A DNA stretch of 16,184 nucleotides, from assembly GCA_020047875.1 (NCBI GenBank), contig JAIFNE010000194.1, positions 1 to 16,184 of the forward strand. Direction: 5' to 3'. A program made the translations under genes and the position numbers. The number at the start of each line of letters is the position of its first letter. The stretch's first letter is position 1. Source of the DNA: Hydrogenophaga sp. Its GTDB lineage: Bacteria > Pseudomonadota > Gammaproteobacteria > Burkholderiales > Burkholderiaceae_C. Below, in pieces: positions 8,539 through 14,457 of this stretch. The notes below the pieces were generated by a model. That model made no database searches. It saw only the letters and a program-made list of their open reading frames with translations, and was not told the DNA's origin.

Positions 8539-9531
8539 ATGATCACTGCAAGCCTGGGGCGTCGCCCTGTCCTCAAGACCCTGGCCGCTGCTGCGCTGGC
8601 CGCGAGCGGTTTGTCCAGCCAGGCACAGACCTGGCCCGGGCGCCCCATCCGCATCGTTGTGCCTTTTGCCCCCGGCGCCGGCACCGATGCCGTGGGCCGG
8701 CTGGTGGCGGCCAAGCTGTCCGAGCTGCTCAAGGTCAGCGTGGTGGTCGAGAACCGGGCCGGTGCTTCTGGCGCCATCGGTGCCCAAGAGGTTGCCAAGG
8801 CGGCACCCGACGGCCACACCTTGCTGCTCGCGGCAGCCCCGTTCACCACGGTGCCCGCCGCCATGCCCGGCGCGGGGTATGACCCGCTGGCCGGATTCGC
8901 ACCAGTGGGCATGATCGCCCAGGGACCGCTGGTGTGGGCGGTCAACAAAGACCTGCCGGTCGACACCCTGCCCGAGTTGGTGGCGCTGGCCCGCCAGCAA
9001 CCGGGGCGGCTGAACTACGGATCGGCTGGCGTCGGCGGGGTCAACCACCTGGTGCTGGAGTCGCTCAAGGCGCGCACCCGAATCTTCATCATCCACATTC
9101 CCTACCGCGGCATCGCACCCGCCACGCTGGACACCATTTCCGGACAGCTGCAGTTGCTGACCGGCACCATCCCGGCGCTGGCGCCCCACATCCGCGAAGG
9201 CAAGCTCAAGGCGCTGGCTGTGACCAGCCCAGGCCGCAGCCCCGCGCTGCCGCAGGTGCCCGGCATGGCGGAAGCTGGCATGCCGGACTTCAATGTGCTC
9301 AATTACTTTGCGCTGGTGGCACCCAGAGGCACGCCCGATGCTGTGGTGCAGCAGATCAACGGTGCGCTGGCCAATGTGGTGCAGATGCCCGATGTGAAAG
9401 AGCGGCTGGCCAGGGACGCCCTGGAACCCGCCACCGGCACGCCAGCCCAACTGGCCCAGTTTCTCCAGCGCGACCTCGATGGCTGGAAGCGGGTCGTCCA
9501 GCAACAGAACCTGAAGATCGACGCGTTCTGA
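8539..9531 (+). CDS. Bug-family tripartite tricarboxylate transporter substrate-binding protein
   Basis: Periplasmic solute-binding protein of 330 residues, of the Bug/TctC family that is greatly expanded in Burkholderiales. The signal peptide spans about residues 1-29, with RRPVLK near the start (Tat-like) and probable cleavage at SQA/QT. The mature part opens with WPGRPIRIVVPFAPGAGTD, the family-defining ligand-loop region, and later has NYGSAGVGGVNHL. The ligand is probably a small carboxylate, but that cannot be read from the sequence. No TctA/TctB membrane partners are in the window, so it is an orphan receptor. A GGGGTG ribosome site precedes the ATG. It is 96 bases downstream of the flavoprotein and may be transcribed separately. 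Confidence 0.92.
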   Translation: MITASLGRRPVLKTLAAAALAASGLSSQAQTWPGRPIRIVVPFAPGAGTDAVGRLVAAKLSELLKVSVVVENRAGASGAIGAQEVAKAAPDGHTLLLAAAPFTTVPAAMPGAGYDPLAGFAPVGMIAQGPLVWAVNKDLPVDTLPELVALARQQPGRLNYGSAGVGGVNHLVLESLKARTRIFIIHIPYRGIAPATLDTISGQLQLLTGTIPALAPHIREGKLKALAVTSPGRSPALPQVPGMAEAGMPDFNVLNYFALVAPRGTPDAVVQQINGALANVVQMPDVKERLARDALEPATGTPAQLAQFLQRDLDGWKRVVQQQNLKIDAF

Positions 9532-9558
9532 AGCGGCTTGATTGGCGACGAAAACACA

Positions 9559-9580
9559 AAAGGCCGCTGATGCGGCCTTT
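9559..9580 (-). terminator. Rho-independent terminator of ffs, possibly bidirectional
   Basis: A perfect 9-bp stem, AAAGGCCGC with GCGGCCTTT around a 4-base loop. On the minus strand it is followed by TTTTGTGTTTT, a good U-rich tail, so it fits as the ffs terminator about 30 bases past the mature RNA end. On the plus strand the tail is only TTT, so termination of the Bug gene at 9531 would be weaker. Confidence 0.8.
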
Positions 9581-9611
9581 GGCTTGATGGCGCGTGCGTC
9601 GCGCTGAATAA

Positions 9612-9711
9612 GGTGACGAGCCTTGACCCCGGCACTGACTCCACAGTTAGGGCTGCTTGGTTCCCCACCTGACCCGGTTGGCCGCTTCACCATGCGGGAA
9701 GGCCCGTCGCC
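9612..9711 (-). ncRNA. ffs: 4.5S signal recognition particle RNA (bacterial small SRP)
   Basis: RNA scaffold of the bacterial signal recognition particle; it binds Ffh and targets inner-membrane proteins. The minus strand carries the invariant core GGTCAGG followed by GGGGAACCAAGCAGCC, i.e. a GGAA tetraloop with the asymmetric internal loop and the AAGCAGCC segment. The closing stem is GG/CC where E. coli has CC/GG, a compensatory exchange that supports pairing. The ends pair: GACGGGCCTT near the 5' end with AAGGCTCGTC near the 3' end, ten pairs including one G-U. About 100 nt is normal for the small SRP class. A promoter lies just upstream and a terminator downstream. The exact ends are estimates. 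Confidence 0.93.
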
Positions 9712-9715
9712 GTGG

Positions 9716-9745
9716 ATTGTAGGTCATGGTTCTTCGGGTCGCCAA
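9716..9745 (-). promoter_or_regulatory. Sigma-70 promoter of ffs
   Basis: The minus strand has TTGGCG (9745-9740), an 18-base spacer, and TACAAT (9721-9716). The predicted start at about 9711-9709 coincides with the 5' end required by the SRP terminal helix, which supports both calls. The element lies within the dnaX upstream region on the other strand. Confidence 0.75.
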
Positions 9746-9756
9746 GGGCCGCGGCT

Positions 9757-9762
9757 TAGAAT
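9757..9762 (+). promoter_or_regulatory. Candidate -10 box of dnaX, predicting a leaderless mRNA
   Basis: TAGAAT ends seven bases before the dnaX ATG at 9770, so transcription would begin at or next to the start codon. No Shine-Dalgarno-like purine tract precedes the ATG, which fits a leaderless message. The -35 region is poor (TTCGGG at about 18 bases). Confidence 0.45.
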
Positions 9763-9769
9763 TGCGCGC

Positions 9770-10891
9770 ATGTCTTACGTCGTCCTGGCCCGAAAATACC
9801 GTCCGCGCAATTTTGCGGAAATGGTGGGCCAGTCGCACGTGGTGCAGGCCCTGTCGAATGCGCTCACCAGCCAGCGCTTGCACCATGCCTACCTGTTCAC
9901 CGGCACGCGCGGCGTGGGCAAGACCACGGTGTCGCGCATCCTGGCCAAGTCGCTCAACTGCCTGGGCGCCGACGGGCAGGGCGGCATCACCGCCGAGCCC
10001 TGTGGCGTGTGTCAGGCCTGTACCGACATCGACGCCGGCCGTTTCGTCGACTACACCGAGCTGGATGCCGCTTCCAACCGGGGTGTGGACGAGGTGCAGT
10101 CGCTGCTGGAGCAGGCGGTCTACAAGCCGGTGCAGGGGCGCTTCAAGGTTTTCATGATCGACGAGGTCCACATGCTGACCAACACCGCGTTCAATGCGAT
10201 GTTGAAAACGCTGGAGGAGCCGCCGGAATACCTCAAATTCGTGCTCGCCACGACCGACCCACAAAAGGTGCCCGTCACGGTGCTTTCGCGCTGCCTGCAA
10301 TTCAACCTGCGGCCGATGGCGCCCGAGACGGTGCTGGAGCATTTGCAGCAGGTGCTGCAGGCCGAGGCGGTGGTGGCCGAGGTGCAGGCGCTGCGGCTGA
10401 TTGCCCGCGCTGCCCGCGGCTCCATGCGCGACGCGCTGTCTCTCACCGACCAGGCGATTGCCTTTGGCAACGGGCAACTGCAAGAAGGCGCTGTGCGCCA
10501 GATGCTGGGTGCGGTGGACCGCTCGTATGTGTTGCGGCTGATCGATGCGCTGGCGCGCGCCGATGGCGCGGCACTCATGCAGACGATTGACACGCTGCGC
10601 CTCAACGGACTCAACGCCGCGTCCACGCTGGAAGAGATGACCAGCTTGCTGCACGCGGTCCAGCGAGAGCGACGATCCCGACCAGCCCGAGATCGAGCGC
10701 CTCGCTCAGGCCATGCCGGCCGACGAGACCCAGCTGCTTTACAGCCTGTGCCTGCACGGCCGGGCCGAGCTGGGCCTTGCGCCCGACGAATATGCGGCGC
10801 TGTCGATGGTGTTGCTGCGGCTGCTGGCTTTCAAGCCTGGCGCAGCCTTGGCGGCCACAGCGGAAAAAAAAAGCCTGAAATCGGCCCCTGA
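9770..10891 (+). CDS. dnaX: DNA polymerase III subunit gamma/tau (DnaX), N-terminal portion, frame disrupted near 10660
   Basis: ATPase core of the clamp loader. From ATG 9770 the protein reads MSYVVLARKYRPRNF, the standard DnaX opening. It has Walker A GTRGVGKT (45-52), a zinc site Cys64/Cys78/Cys81/Cys84, Walker B DEVH (131-134), and the SRC motif (173-175). Domains I and II are intact and domain III begins normally (STLEEMTSLL). After Val297 the frame turns into arginine-rich non-DnaX sequence that runs to TGA 10889-10891, because the genuine continuation lies in the +1 frame. About 76 C-terminal codons of this frame are therefore not native, except that the last residues, KPEIGP, are also what -1 slippage from the tau frame would produce. 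Upstream starts (from 9623) are rejected because they overlap ffs and are not DnaX-like. Confidence 0.95.
   Translation: MSYVVLARKYRPRNFAEMVGQSHVVQALSNALTSQRLHHAYLFTGTRGVGKTTVSRILAKSLNCLGADGQGGITAEPCGVCQACTDIDAGRFVDYTELDAASNRGVDEVQSLLEQAVYKPVQGRFKVFMIDEVHMLTNTAFNAMLKTLEEPPEYLKFVLATTDPQKVPVTVLSRCLQFNLRPMAPETVLEHLQQVLQAEAVVAEVQALRLIARAARGSMRDALSLTDQAIAFGNGQLQEGAVRQMLGAVDRSYVLRLIDALARADGAALMQTIDTLRLNGLNAASTLEEMTSLLHAVQRERRSRPARDRAPRSGHAGRRDPAALQPVPARPGRAGPCARRICGAVDGVAAAAGFQAWRSLGGHSGKKKPEIGP
10652..10670 (+). other. Frame disruption in dnaX (apparent deletion or assembly error)
   Basis: The frame carrying LLHAV ends its homology at 10660. The frame carrying ESDDPDQPEIERLAQAM takes over at about 10665. 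Moving between them needs a +1 shift, equal to a net loss of 3n+2 bases (or gain of 3n+1). DnaX proteins of related bacteria, as I recall them, have several more residues between these two blocks, so a short deletion is likelier than a single-base change. Confidence 0.75.
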
Positions 10892-11711
10892 GTCCGCCTT
10901 GGCGGGGCAGGCAGTTGCGGCCCCCGCGCCCGTGGTCACACCGGCAGTGCAGGCCCCGGCACCTCCTGCGGTAAAGGTGTCGGCGGCAGAGATCCGGGTG
11001 GCCCCGCTTGCTGCGCCGGCTGCGCTCGCCAGGCCAGCGGCGCCCCCTGAGCCGGTGCGCGCGGCAGCACCTTTGCCAGCCGCAGGCACCCGCGAGCCGC
11101 CGCCCTGGGACGATCTGGTCGAAGATCCCGACGCATCACCATCGCCGCCGCCGTGGGACAGCGCTGCCGACACCGTTGCCGCGCCGCGTGATCCGATCCC
11201 CGATCGCGCGCGCCAGGTGCACGCCATCCCGGTGCGCGATCCGGGGCATTCCGAGCGACTGGACCAGCGCAGCGAGGCGCCGCCGGCAACCCCGCCCGGC
11301 GAGCTGCCCGCAAGCCCCGAGGGCGAGTTCTGGCTGGAGACGGTGCAGATGCTGGTGCAGGCCGAGGCGATCACCGCGCTGGTGCGTGAGCTGGCGCTGC
11401 AGTCGCAACTGGTGGCGCGGGATGATGGCCGCTGGCTGCTGCGGGTGGAGCGCGAGTCGCTCACCCAGGGTGGCAGCCGCGAACGGCTGCGCGCAGCCTT
11501 GAGTGCCCATGGTCACGATGTGGAGCTGGCATTGGAAGTGGGCCCGGTGAAAGACTCGCCAGCAAGACGACTTGCGCTGGCCGCCGAACGACTCCAGCGC
11601 GAAGCCGAGCGGCTGATGCTGGACGATCCGTTTGTGCAATCCATGATGCGCGACTTTGGCGGCAAAATCGTCCCAGGTACCCTCAAGCCCACTGCGCCGC
11701 AGGGGCGCTGA
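10665..11711 (+). CDS. dnaX: DNA polymerase III subunit tau (DnaX), rest of domain III and C-terminal tau region
   Basis: Continuation of dnaX in the +1 frame. It opens with the end of the collar domain (DPDQPEIERLAQAMPADETQ, then LLYSLCLHGRAELGLAPDEY). A Pro/Ala-rich linker of about 150 residues follows, containing two PPPWD motifs. The C-terminus is a folded domain starting near EFWLETVQMLVQ and ending DPFVQSMMRDFGGKIVPGT, the tau-type domain that contacts the polymerase alpha subunit. A gene-finder would place the start of this frame at ATG 10713, but that is an internal methionine of DnaX, not a true start. The A9 run at 10864-10872 lies at the junction of domain III and the linker. The stop at 11711 is 39 bases before ybaB, as in the usual dnaX-ybaB-recR operon. 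Confidence 0.9.
   Translation, partial: ESDDPDQPEIERLAQAMPADETQLLYSLCLHGRAELGLAPDEYAALSMVLLRLLAFKPGAALAATAEKKSLKSAPESALAGQAVAAPAPVVTPAVQAPAPPAVKVSAAEIRVAPLAAPAALARPAAPPEPVRAAAPLPAAGTREPPPWDDLVEDPDASPSPPPWDSAADTVAAPRDPIPDRARQVHAIPVRDPGHSERLDQRSEAPPATPPGELPASPEGEFWLETVQMLVQAEAITALVRELALQSQLVARDDGRWLLRVERESLTQGGSRERLRAALSAHGHDVELALEVGPVKDSPARRLALAAERLQREAERLMLDDPFVQSMMRDFGGKIVPGTLKPTAPQGR
10864..10891 (+). promoter_or_regulatory. Candidate programmed -1 frameshift site (A9) producing gamma
   Basis: Nine consecutive A bases are read in the tau frame as GAA AAA AAA AGC, giving the heptamer A-AAA-AAA. A -1 slip gives AAG CCT GAA ATC GGC CCC TGA, so gamma would end KPEIGP just after domain III. GC-rich sequence that can fold (GCCCC 10884-10888 with GGGGC 10904-10908, or CCGC with GCGG inside) follows about 11 bases downstream. 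E. coli dnaX makes gamma in the same way at A-AAA-AAG. Confidence 0.6.
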
Positions 11712-11750
11712 TTTCTCACCGATTTTTGAATTCACACAGAAGGACTCTCC

Positions 11751-12083
11751 ATGTTCAACAAAGGACAACTCGCCGGCCTCATGAAGCAGGCGCAGGCCAT
11801 GCAGGACAACCTGAAGAAGGCGCAGGACGAGCTGGCTTTCATTGAGGTCACCGGCGAGTCCGGCGCCGGGCTGGTGAAGGTGCTCATGACCTGCAAGCAC
11901 GATGTGAAGCGCATCACCATCGACCCCAGCCTGCTGGCCGACGACAAGGACATGCTTGAAGACTTGGTGGCCGCCGCCTTCAACGCCGCTGTGCGCAAGG
12001 CCGAGGAAACCAGCAACGAAAAGATGGGCAAGCTCACGGCGGGTATGCCTGGCATGCCCGGCGGCATGAAGCTGCCTTTTTGA
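11751..12083 (+). CDS. ybaB: YbaB/EbfC family nucleoid-associated DNA-binding protein
   Basis: Small dimeric DNA-binding protein of 110 residues. It starts MFNKGQLAGLMKQAQAMQDN, the family opening. The central beta region is IEVTGESGAGLVKVLMTCKH, followed by VKRITIDPSLL and the helix EDLVAAAFNAAVRKAEE. The C-terminus is a Gly/Met/Pro-rich tail (GMPGMPGGMKLPF). Length and architecture are standard. A strong ribosome site, AGAAGGA, ends six bases before the ATG. It sits between dnaX and recR, the conserved context for this family, and is very likely co-transcribed with dnaX. The link to recR suggests a role in recombination or nucleoid structure, but the molecular role is not fixed by the sequence. 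Confidence 0.97.
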   Translation: MFNKGQLAGLMKQAQAMQDNLKKAQDELAFIEVTGESGAGLVKVLMTCKHDVKRITIDPSLLADDKDMLEDLVAAAFNAAVRKAEETSNEKMGKLTAGMPGMPGGMKLPF

Positions 12084-12183
12084 CAGCCACCGCGCTGACG
12101 CATGACGGCGCGCCCGGCGCCTGTCGTCACGGTGCCACCCGGGTCTGTATCCGTTTGCTGTTGCATGCGGCCAGCTCGGCGCT

Positions 12184-12190
12184 GAGGTGA
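12184..12190 (+). promoter_or_regulatory. Ribosome binding site deciding the recR start
   Basis: GAGGTGA lies eight bases before ATG 12199. It overlaps the alternative in-frame GTG at 12187, so that GTG is part of the ribosome site rather than the start codon. Confidence 0.75.
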
Positions 12191-12198
12191 TCCAGCAG

Positions 12199-12804
12199 AT
12201 GGCAGACAACCAGTCTCTTGAACTGCTCGTGCAGGCGCTCAAACGCCTGCCGGGTGTGGGCGTGAAGTCAGCACAGCGCATGGCGTTTCATCTGCTGCAA
12301 CACGATCGCGCAGGCGCCCTGCAACTGGCCCAGGCCCTGCAGCAGGCCACCGAGTCGGTGCGCCATTGCGCGCTGTGCCACACCTTCACCGAAGGTGAAA
12401 TCTGCGGCACCTGCGCCGATCCGCGGCGCGACCGCGGTCTGCTCTGTGTGGTGGAGACGCCCGCCGATCAGGCGGCGCTGGAGCGCACCGGCGCTTACAA
12501 GGGTTTGTATTTCGTGCTGATGGGCAAGCTGAGCCCGCTGGACGGCGTCGGGCCGCGCGACATTGGTCTGCAAAAGCTGTTCGACCGGGTCGATGCCTTG
12601 GCCGATGGCGAACCGGAGGTGCGCGAGGTGATCCTGGCCACCAACTTCACCGCCGAGGGCGAAACCACGGCGCATGTCATCTCGCAGGGGCTCAAGCAGC
12701 GCGGCATCGCAGTCACCCGACTGGCGCGTGGCGTGCCGGTGGGTAGCGAGCTGGAGTATGTGGACCTGGGCACCATTGCCCACGCGCTGGTGGATCGCCG
12801 CTGA
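12199..12804 (+). CDS. recR: Recombination mediator protein RecR
   Basis: RecR clamps DNA and, with RecO and RecF, loads RecA at gaps. It has 201 residues, normal for the family. In order it shows the N-terminal helix-hairpin-helix region (LVQALKRLPGVGVKSAQRMA), a C4 zinc finger with Cys57, Cys60, Cys69 and Cys72, and the Toprim domain (LLCVVETPADQAAL with Glu86 and Asp90, then GKLSPLDGVGP). The C-terminal Walker-B-like segment is ATNFTAEGETTA, and the protein ends LARGVPVGSELEYVDLGTI. It follows ybaB by about 115 bases, which hold no gene and only a weak GC hairpin, and is likely in the same operon. No anomalies were seen. Confidence 0.98.
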   Translation: MADNQSLELLVQALKRLPGVGVKSAQRMAFHLLQHDRAGALQLAQALQQATESVRHCALCHTFTEGEICGTCADPRRDRGLLCVVETPADQAALERTGAYKGLYFVLMGKLSPLDGVGPRDIGLQKLFDRVDALADGEPEVREVILATNFTAEGETTAHVISQGLKQRGIAVTRLARGVPVGSELEYVDLGTIAHALVDRR

Positions 12805-12839
12805 GTGGCAATTCACCGCGGATTTGTTGGAAACAGGAC

Positions 12840-13244
12840 ATGAAAATCGCAGGATTGACCTTGGCCTACTGGGCCGTGCTGGTGGCGGCCTTGCTGCCCA
12901 TTGTGTGTGCCGGTATCGCCAAGTGGGGAACGTTTGGCAAGTCGCGGCGCGAGGGTGGCTTCGACAACCACGAGCCACGCGCCTGGCTGTCGCGCCAAAG
13001 CGGCTGGCGTCTGCGCGCCAATGGCGCACAGTCCAACAGCTTCGAGGCCTTGCCGTTTTTCATTGGTGCGGTGCTCATCGCACACCAGAGCGGCGCCCTT
13101 CAGTCGAGGCTGGACCTGCTGGCCTGGGCTTTTGTGTTGCTGCGCGTGGGTTACATCGCGCTGTATGTGAGCGATCGGGCCGCAGCGCGCTCGCTGGTGT
13201 GGGTGTCTGCCTTGGCGGTGAACATCGGCATCCTGTTTGCATGA
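12840..13244 (+). CDS. MAPEG family integral membrane protein
   Basis: Small membrane protein of 134 residues of the MAPEG superfamily (relatives of microsomal glutathione transferase and leukotriene synthases). Four hydrophobic segments are visible: about 4-26, 67-86, 92-108 and 114-133. The loop after the first segment carries RANGAQSNSFEALPFF, matching the MAPEG signature in which an Arg/Asn/Glu-containing loop binds glutathione in active members. The third segment has the conserved LRVGYIALY. Bacterial members of this type are mostly uncharacterised; a glutathione-dependent activity is possible but not shown. It is 35 bases downstream of recR with a short AGGA near the ATG, so it may be read through from the dnaX operon. 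Confidence 0.88.
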   Translation: MKIAGLTLAYWAVLVAALLPIVCAGIAKWGTFGKSRREGGFDNHEPRAWLSRQSGWRLRANGAQSNSFEALPFFIGAVLIAHQSGALQSRLDLLAWAFVLLRVGYIALYVSDRAAARSLVWVSALAVNIGILFA

Positions 13245-13259
13245 GGTCGAACCTGCCGG

Positions 13260-13293
13260 GTTTTCGTCGGATTTTCATCGGCTTTTTCCTCGG
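13260..13293 (+). repeat. Three imperfect tandem 11-12-mers after the MAPEG gene
   Basis: GTTTTCGTCGG, ATTTTCATCGG and CTTTTTCCTCGG follow one another without gaps. They lie in the 143-base spacer between the MAPEG gene and the solute-binding protein gene, which otherwise shows no clear terminator or promoter. The origin may be slippage; the function is unknown. Confidence 0.4.
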
Positions 13294-13387
13294 GGGAAAC
13301 CCGCTCAGCAATGGTCCCGATGCGTCGGTCTGTGAGTCCCTTTAGGCTCTGTGCAACAGCAAAGACAGACGCAACTGGGAATCTCAC

Positions 13388-14425
13388 ATGTGGAACCGGC
13401 GCCAATGGGGCCTTGGGGTCGCCGCGGTGGCCAGCACCGGATTCGCCGGATGGCCAGCGCGTGGCCAGTCGCGGCCGGGCCGTGCGCGGGTGGTGGTGGC
13501 GGTGGCCAACCGGTCGGCCTTTTGCTATCTGCCGTTCACCATCGCAGAACGCCTGGGCTTCTTCGCCATCGAGGGCCTCGATCTGCAGGTGCGCGAGTGG
13601 CCCACCGCCGACCAGGCCGCCCAGGCGGTGCTGTCAAGCGAGGCGCAGGTGCTTTGCGGGCAGTTCAGCAGCACGCTCTACCTGCAGGCGCGTGGGCAGT
13701 GGTTGCAGTCTGTCGTTTTGCAGGGGCGCGCGCCCCACCTCGCATTCGGCGTGTCCCATCGATCGCTCGGGCGCTACCGCGGTGCACAGGATCTGCGCGG
13801 CAAGACCATCGGCGTGATGGCACTGGGCTCGGCCTCGCACCAGGTGGCGCGCATGATTCTGCTGCGCGCGGGGGTGAGCGAGAGCGAGGTGCAGTTCCGC
13901 CCGCTGGCGGAGCCGAGGGCCGCGGTGAACGCATGGCGCAGCGGCCAGATCGATGCCATCTGCCACAGCGACCTGGCCATCACCGAACTGGAGCAGGGTG
14001 GTGACCTGCGTGTGGTGTCCGACTTGCGCACGCTGCGCGGCAGTACCGAACTTTTCGGTGGGCCCTGGGCGTCGGGCTGTCTGAGCGTGCCGCCAGCAGC
14101 TGTCAGCGCCAATGCGCCACAGGTTCAGGCGCTGGCCAGCGGCCTGGTGCACGCCTTGAAATGGCTGCAAACCGCTGGGCCGTCCGACCTGATCAAGGCG
14201 GTTCCCGAGCTGTATTTCCAGGGTGACCGTGCGCTGTATCTGGCCGCGTTCAGCCGGGCCCGGGAAGCCTGGTCGCCCGATGGGCTGATGGCCGCCGAAG
14301 CGCCTGCCACCATCGCGCGATCACTCGGCGCATTGTCTGAGTCCAGCGGCCTGGCCCGGCTGAGCCTGGCGCAAACCTTCACCAACGAGTTTGCGCGCCG
14401 GGCCAAGGCGAAGTTCAAGGCATGA
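13388..14425 (+). CDS. ABC transporter substrate-binding protein, SsuA/THI5 (NMT1)-like
   Basis: Predicted periplasmic binding protein of 345 residues. The N-terminus MWNRRQWGLGVAAVASTG is a twin-arginine-like signal with cleavage probably near residues 25-27. The mature part opens VVVAVANRSAFCYLPFTIAE and continues ERLGFFAIEGLDLQVREW, the usual start of the SsuA/NMT1-like fold. LRGKTIGVMALGSASHQVAR matches the ligand-cleft region, where a GKTIGV-type block is typical. The ligand is not predictable; sulfonates, nitrate and thiamine precursors are known for relatives. No permease or ATPase gene is adjacent: the next gene is convergent, 32 bases away, with no obvious terminator between. The ATG is supported by GGGA seven bases upstream. 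Family membership is fairly sure, specificity is not. Confidence 0.82.
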   Translation: MWNRRQWGLGVAAVASTGFAGWPARGQSRPGRARVVVAVANRSAFCYLPFTIAERLGFFAIEGLDLQVREWPTADQAAQAVLSSEAQVLCGQFSSTLYLQARGQWLQSVVLQGRAPHLAFGVSHRSLGRYRGAQDLRGKTIGVMALGSASHQVARMILLRAGVSESEVQFRPLAEPRAAVNAWRSGQIDAICHSDLAITELEQGGDLRVVSDLRTLRGSTELFGGPWASGCLSVPPAAVSANAPQVQALASGLVHALKWLQTAGPSDLIKAVPELYFQGDRALYLAAFSRAREAWSPDGLMAAEAPATIARSLGALSESSGLARLSLAQTFTNEFARRAKAKFKA

Positions 14426-14457
14426 GCCGCTGAGCCGGTTAACCAAGCCGTGTGGGG

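Noticed and set aside
8455..9693. A 412-codon open frame on the minus strand
   Set aside because: It is antisense to the clearly recognisable Bug protein gene, overlaps ffs, and its translation resembles no family; it is a by-product of GC-rich codon bias.
9623..9769. Upstream in-frame starts for dnaX
   Set aside because: They would run through ffs and its promoter, and the added residues are not DnaX-like; MSYVVLARKYRP is the standard DnaX N-terminus.
12104..12125. GC-rich hairpin (GGCGC with GCGCC) between ybaB and recR as a terminator
   Set aside because: Short stem, no following T-run, and recR lies in the conserved operon position; such stems arise easily at this GC content.
12187..12198. 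GTG at 12187 as the recR start
   Set aside because: The GTG is part of the GAGGTGA ribosome site that correctly positions ATG 12199.
14426..14457. GGTTAACC palindrome in the convergent gap before mltD as a shared terminator
   Set aside because: The stem is too short, has no loop-forming extension or T-run, and no other hairpin of note is present.
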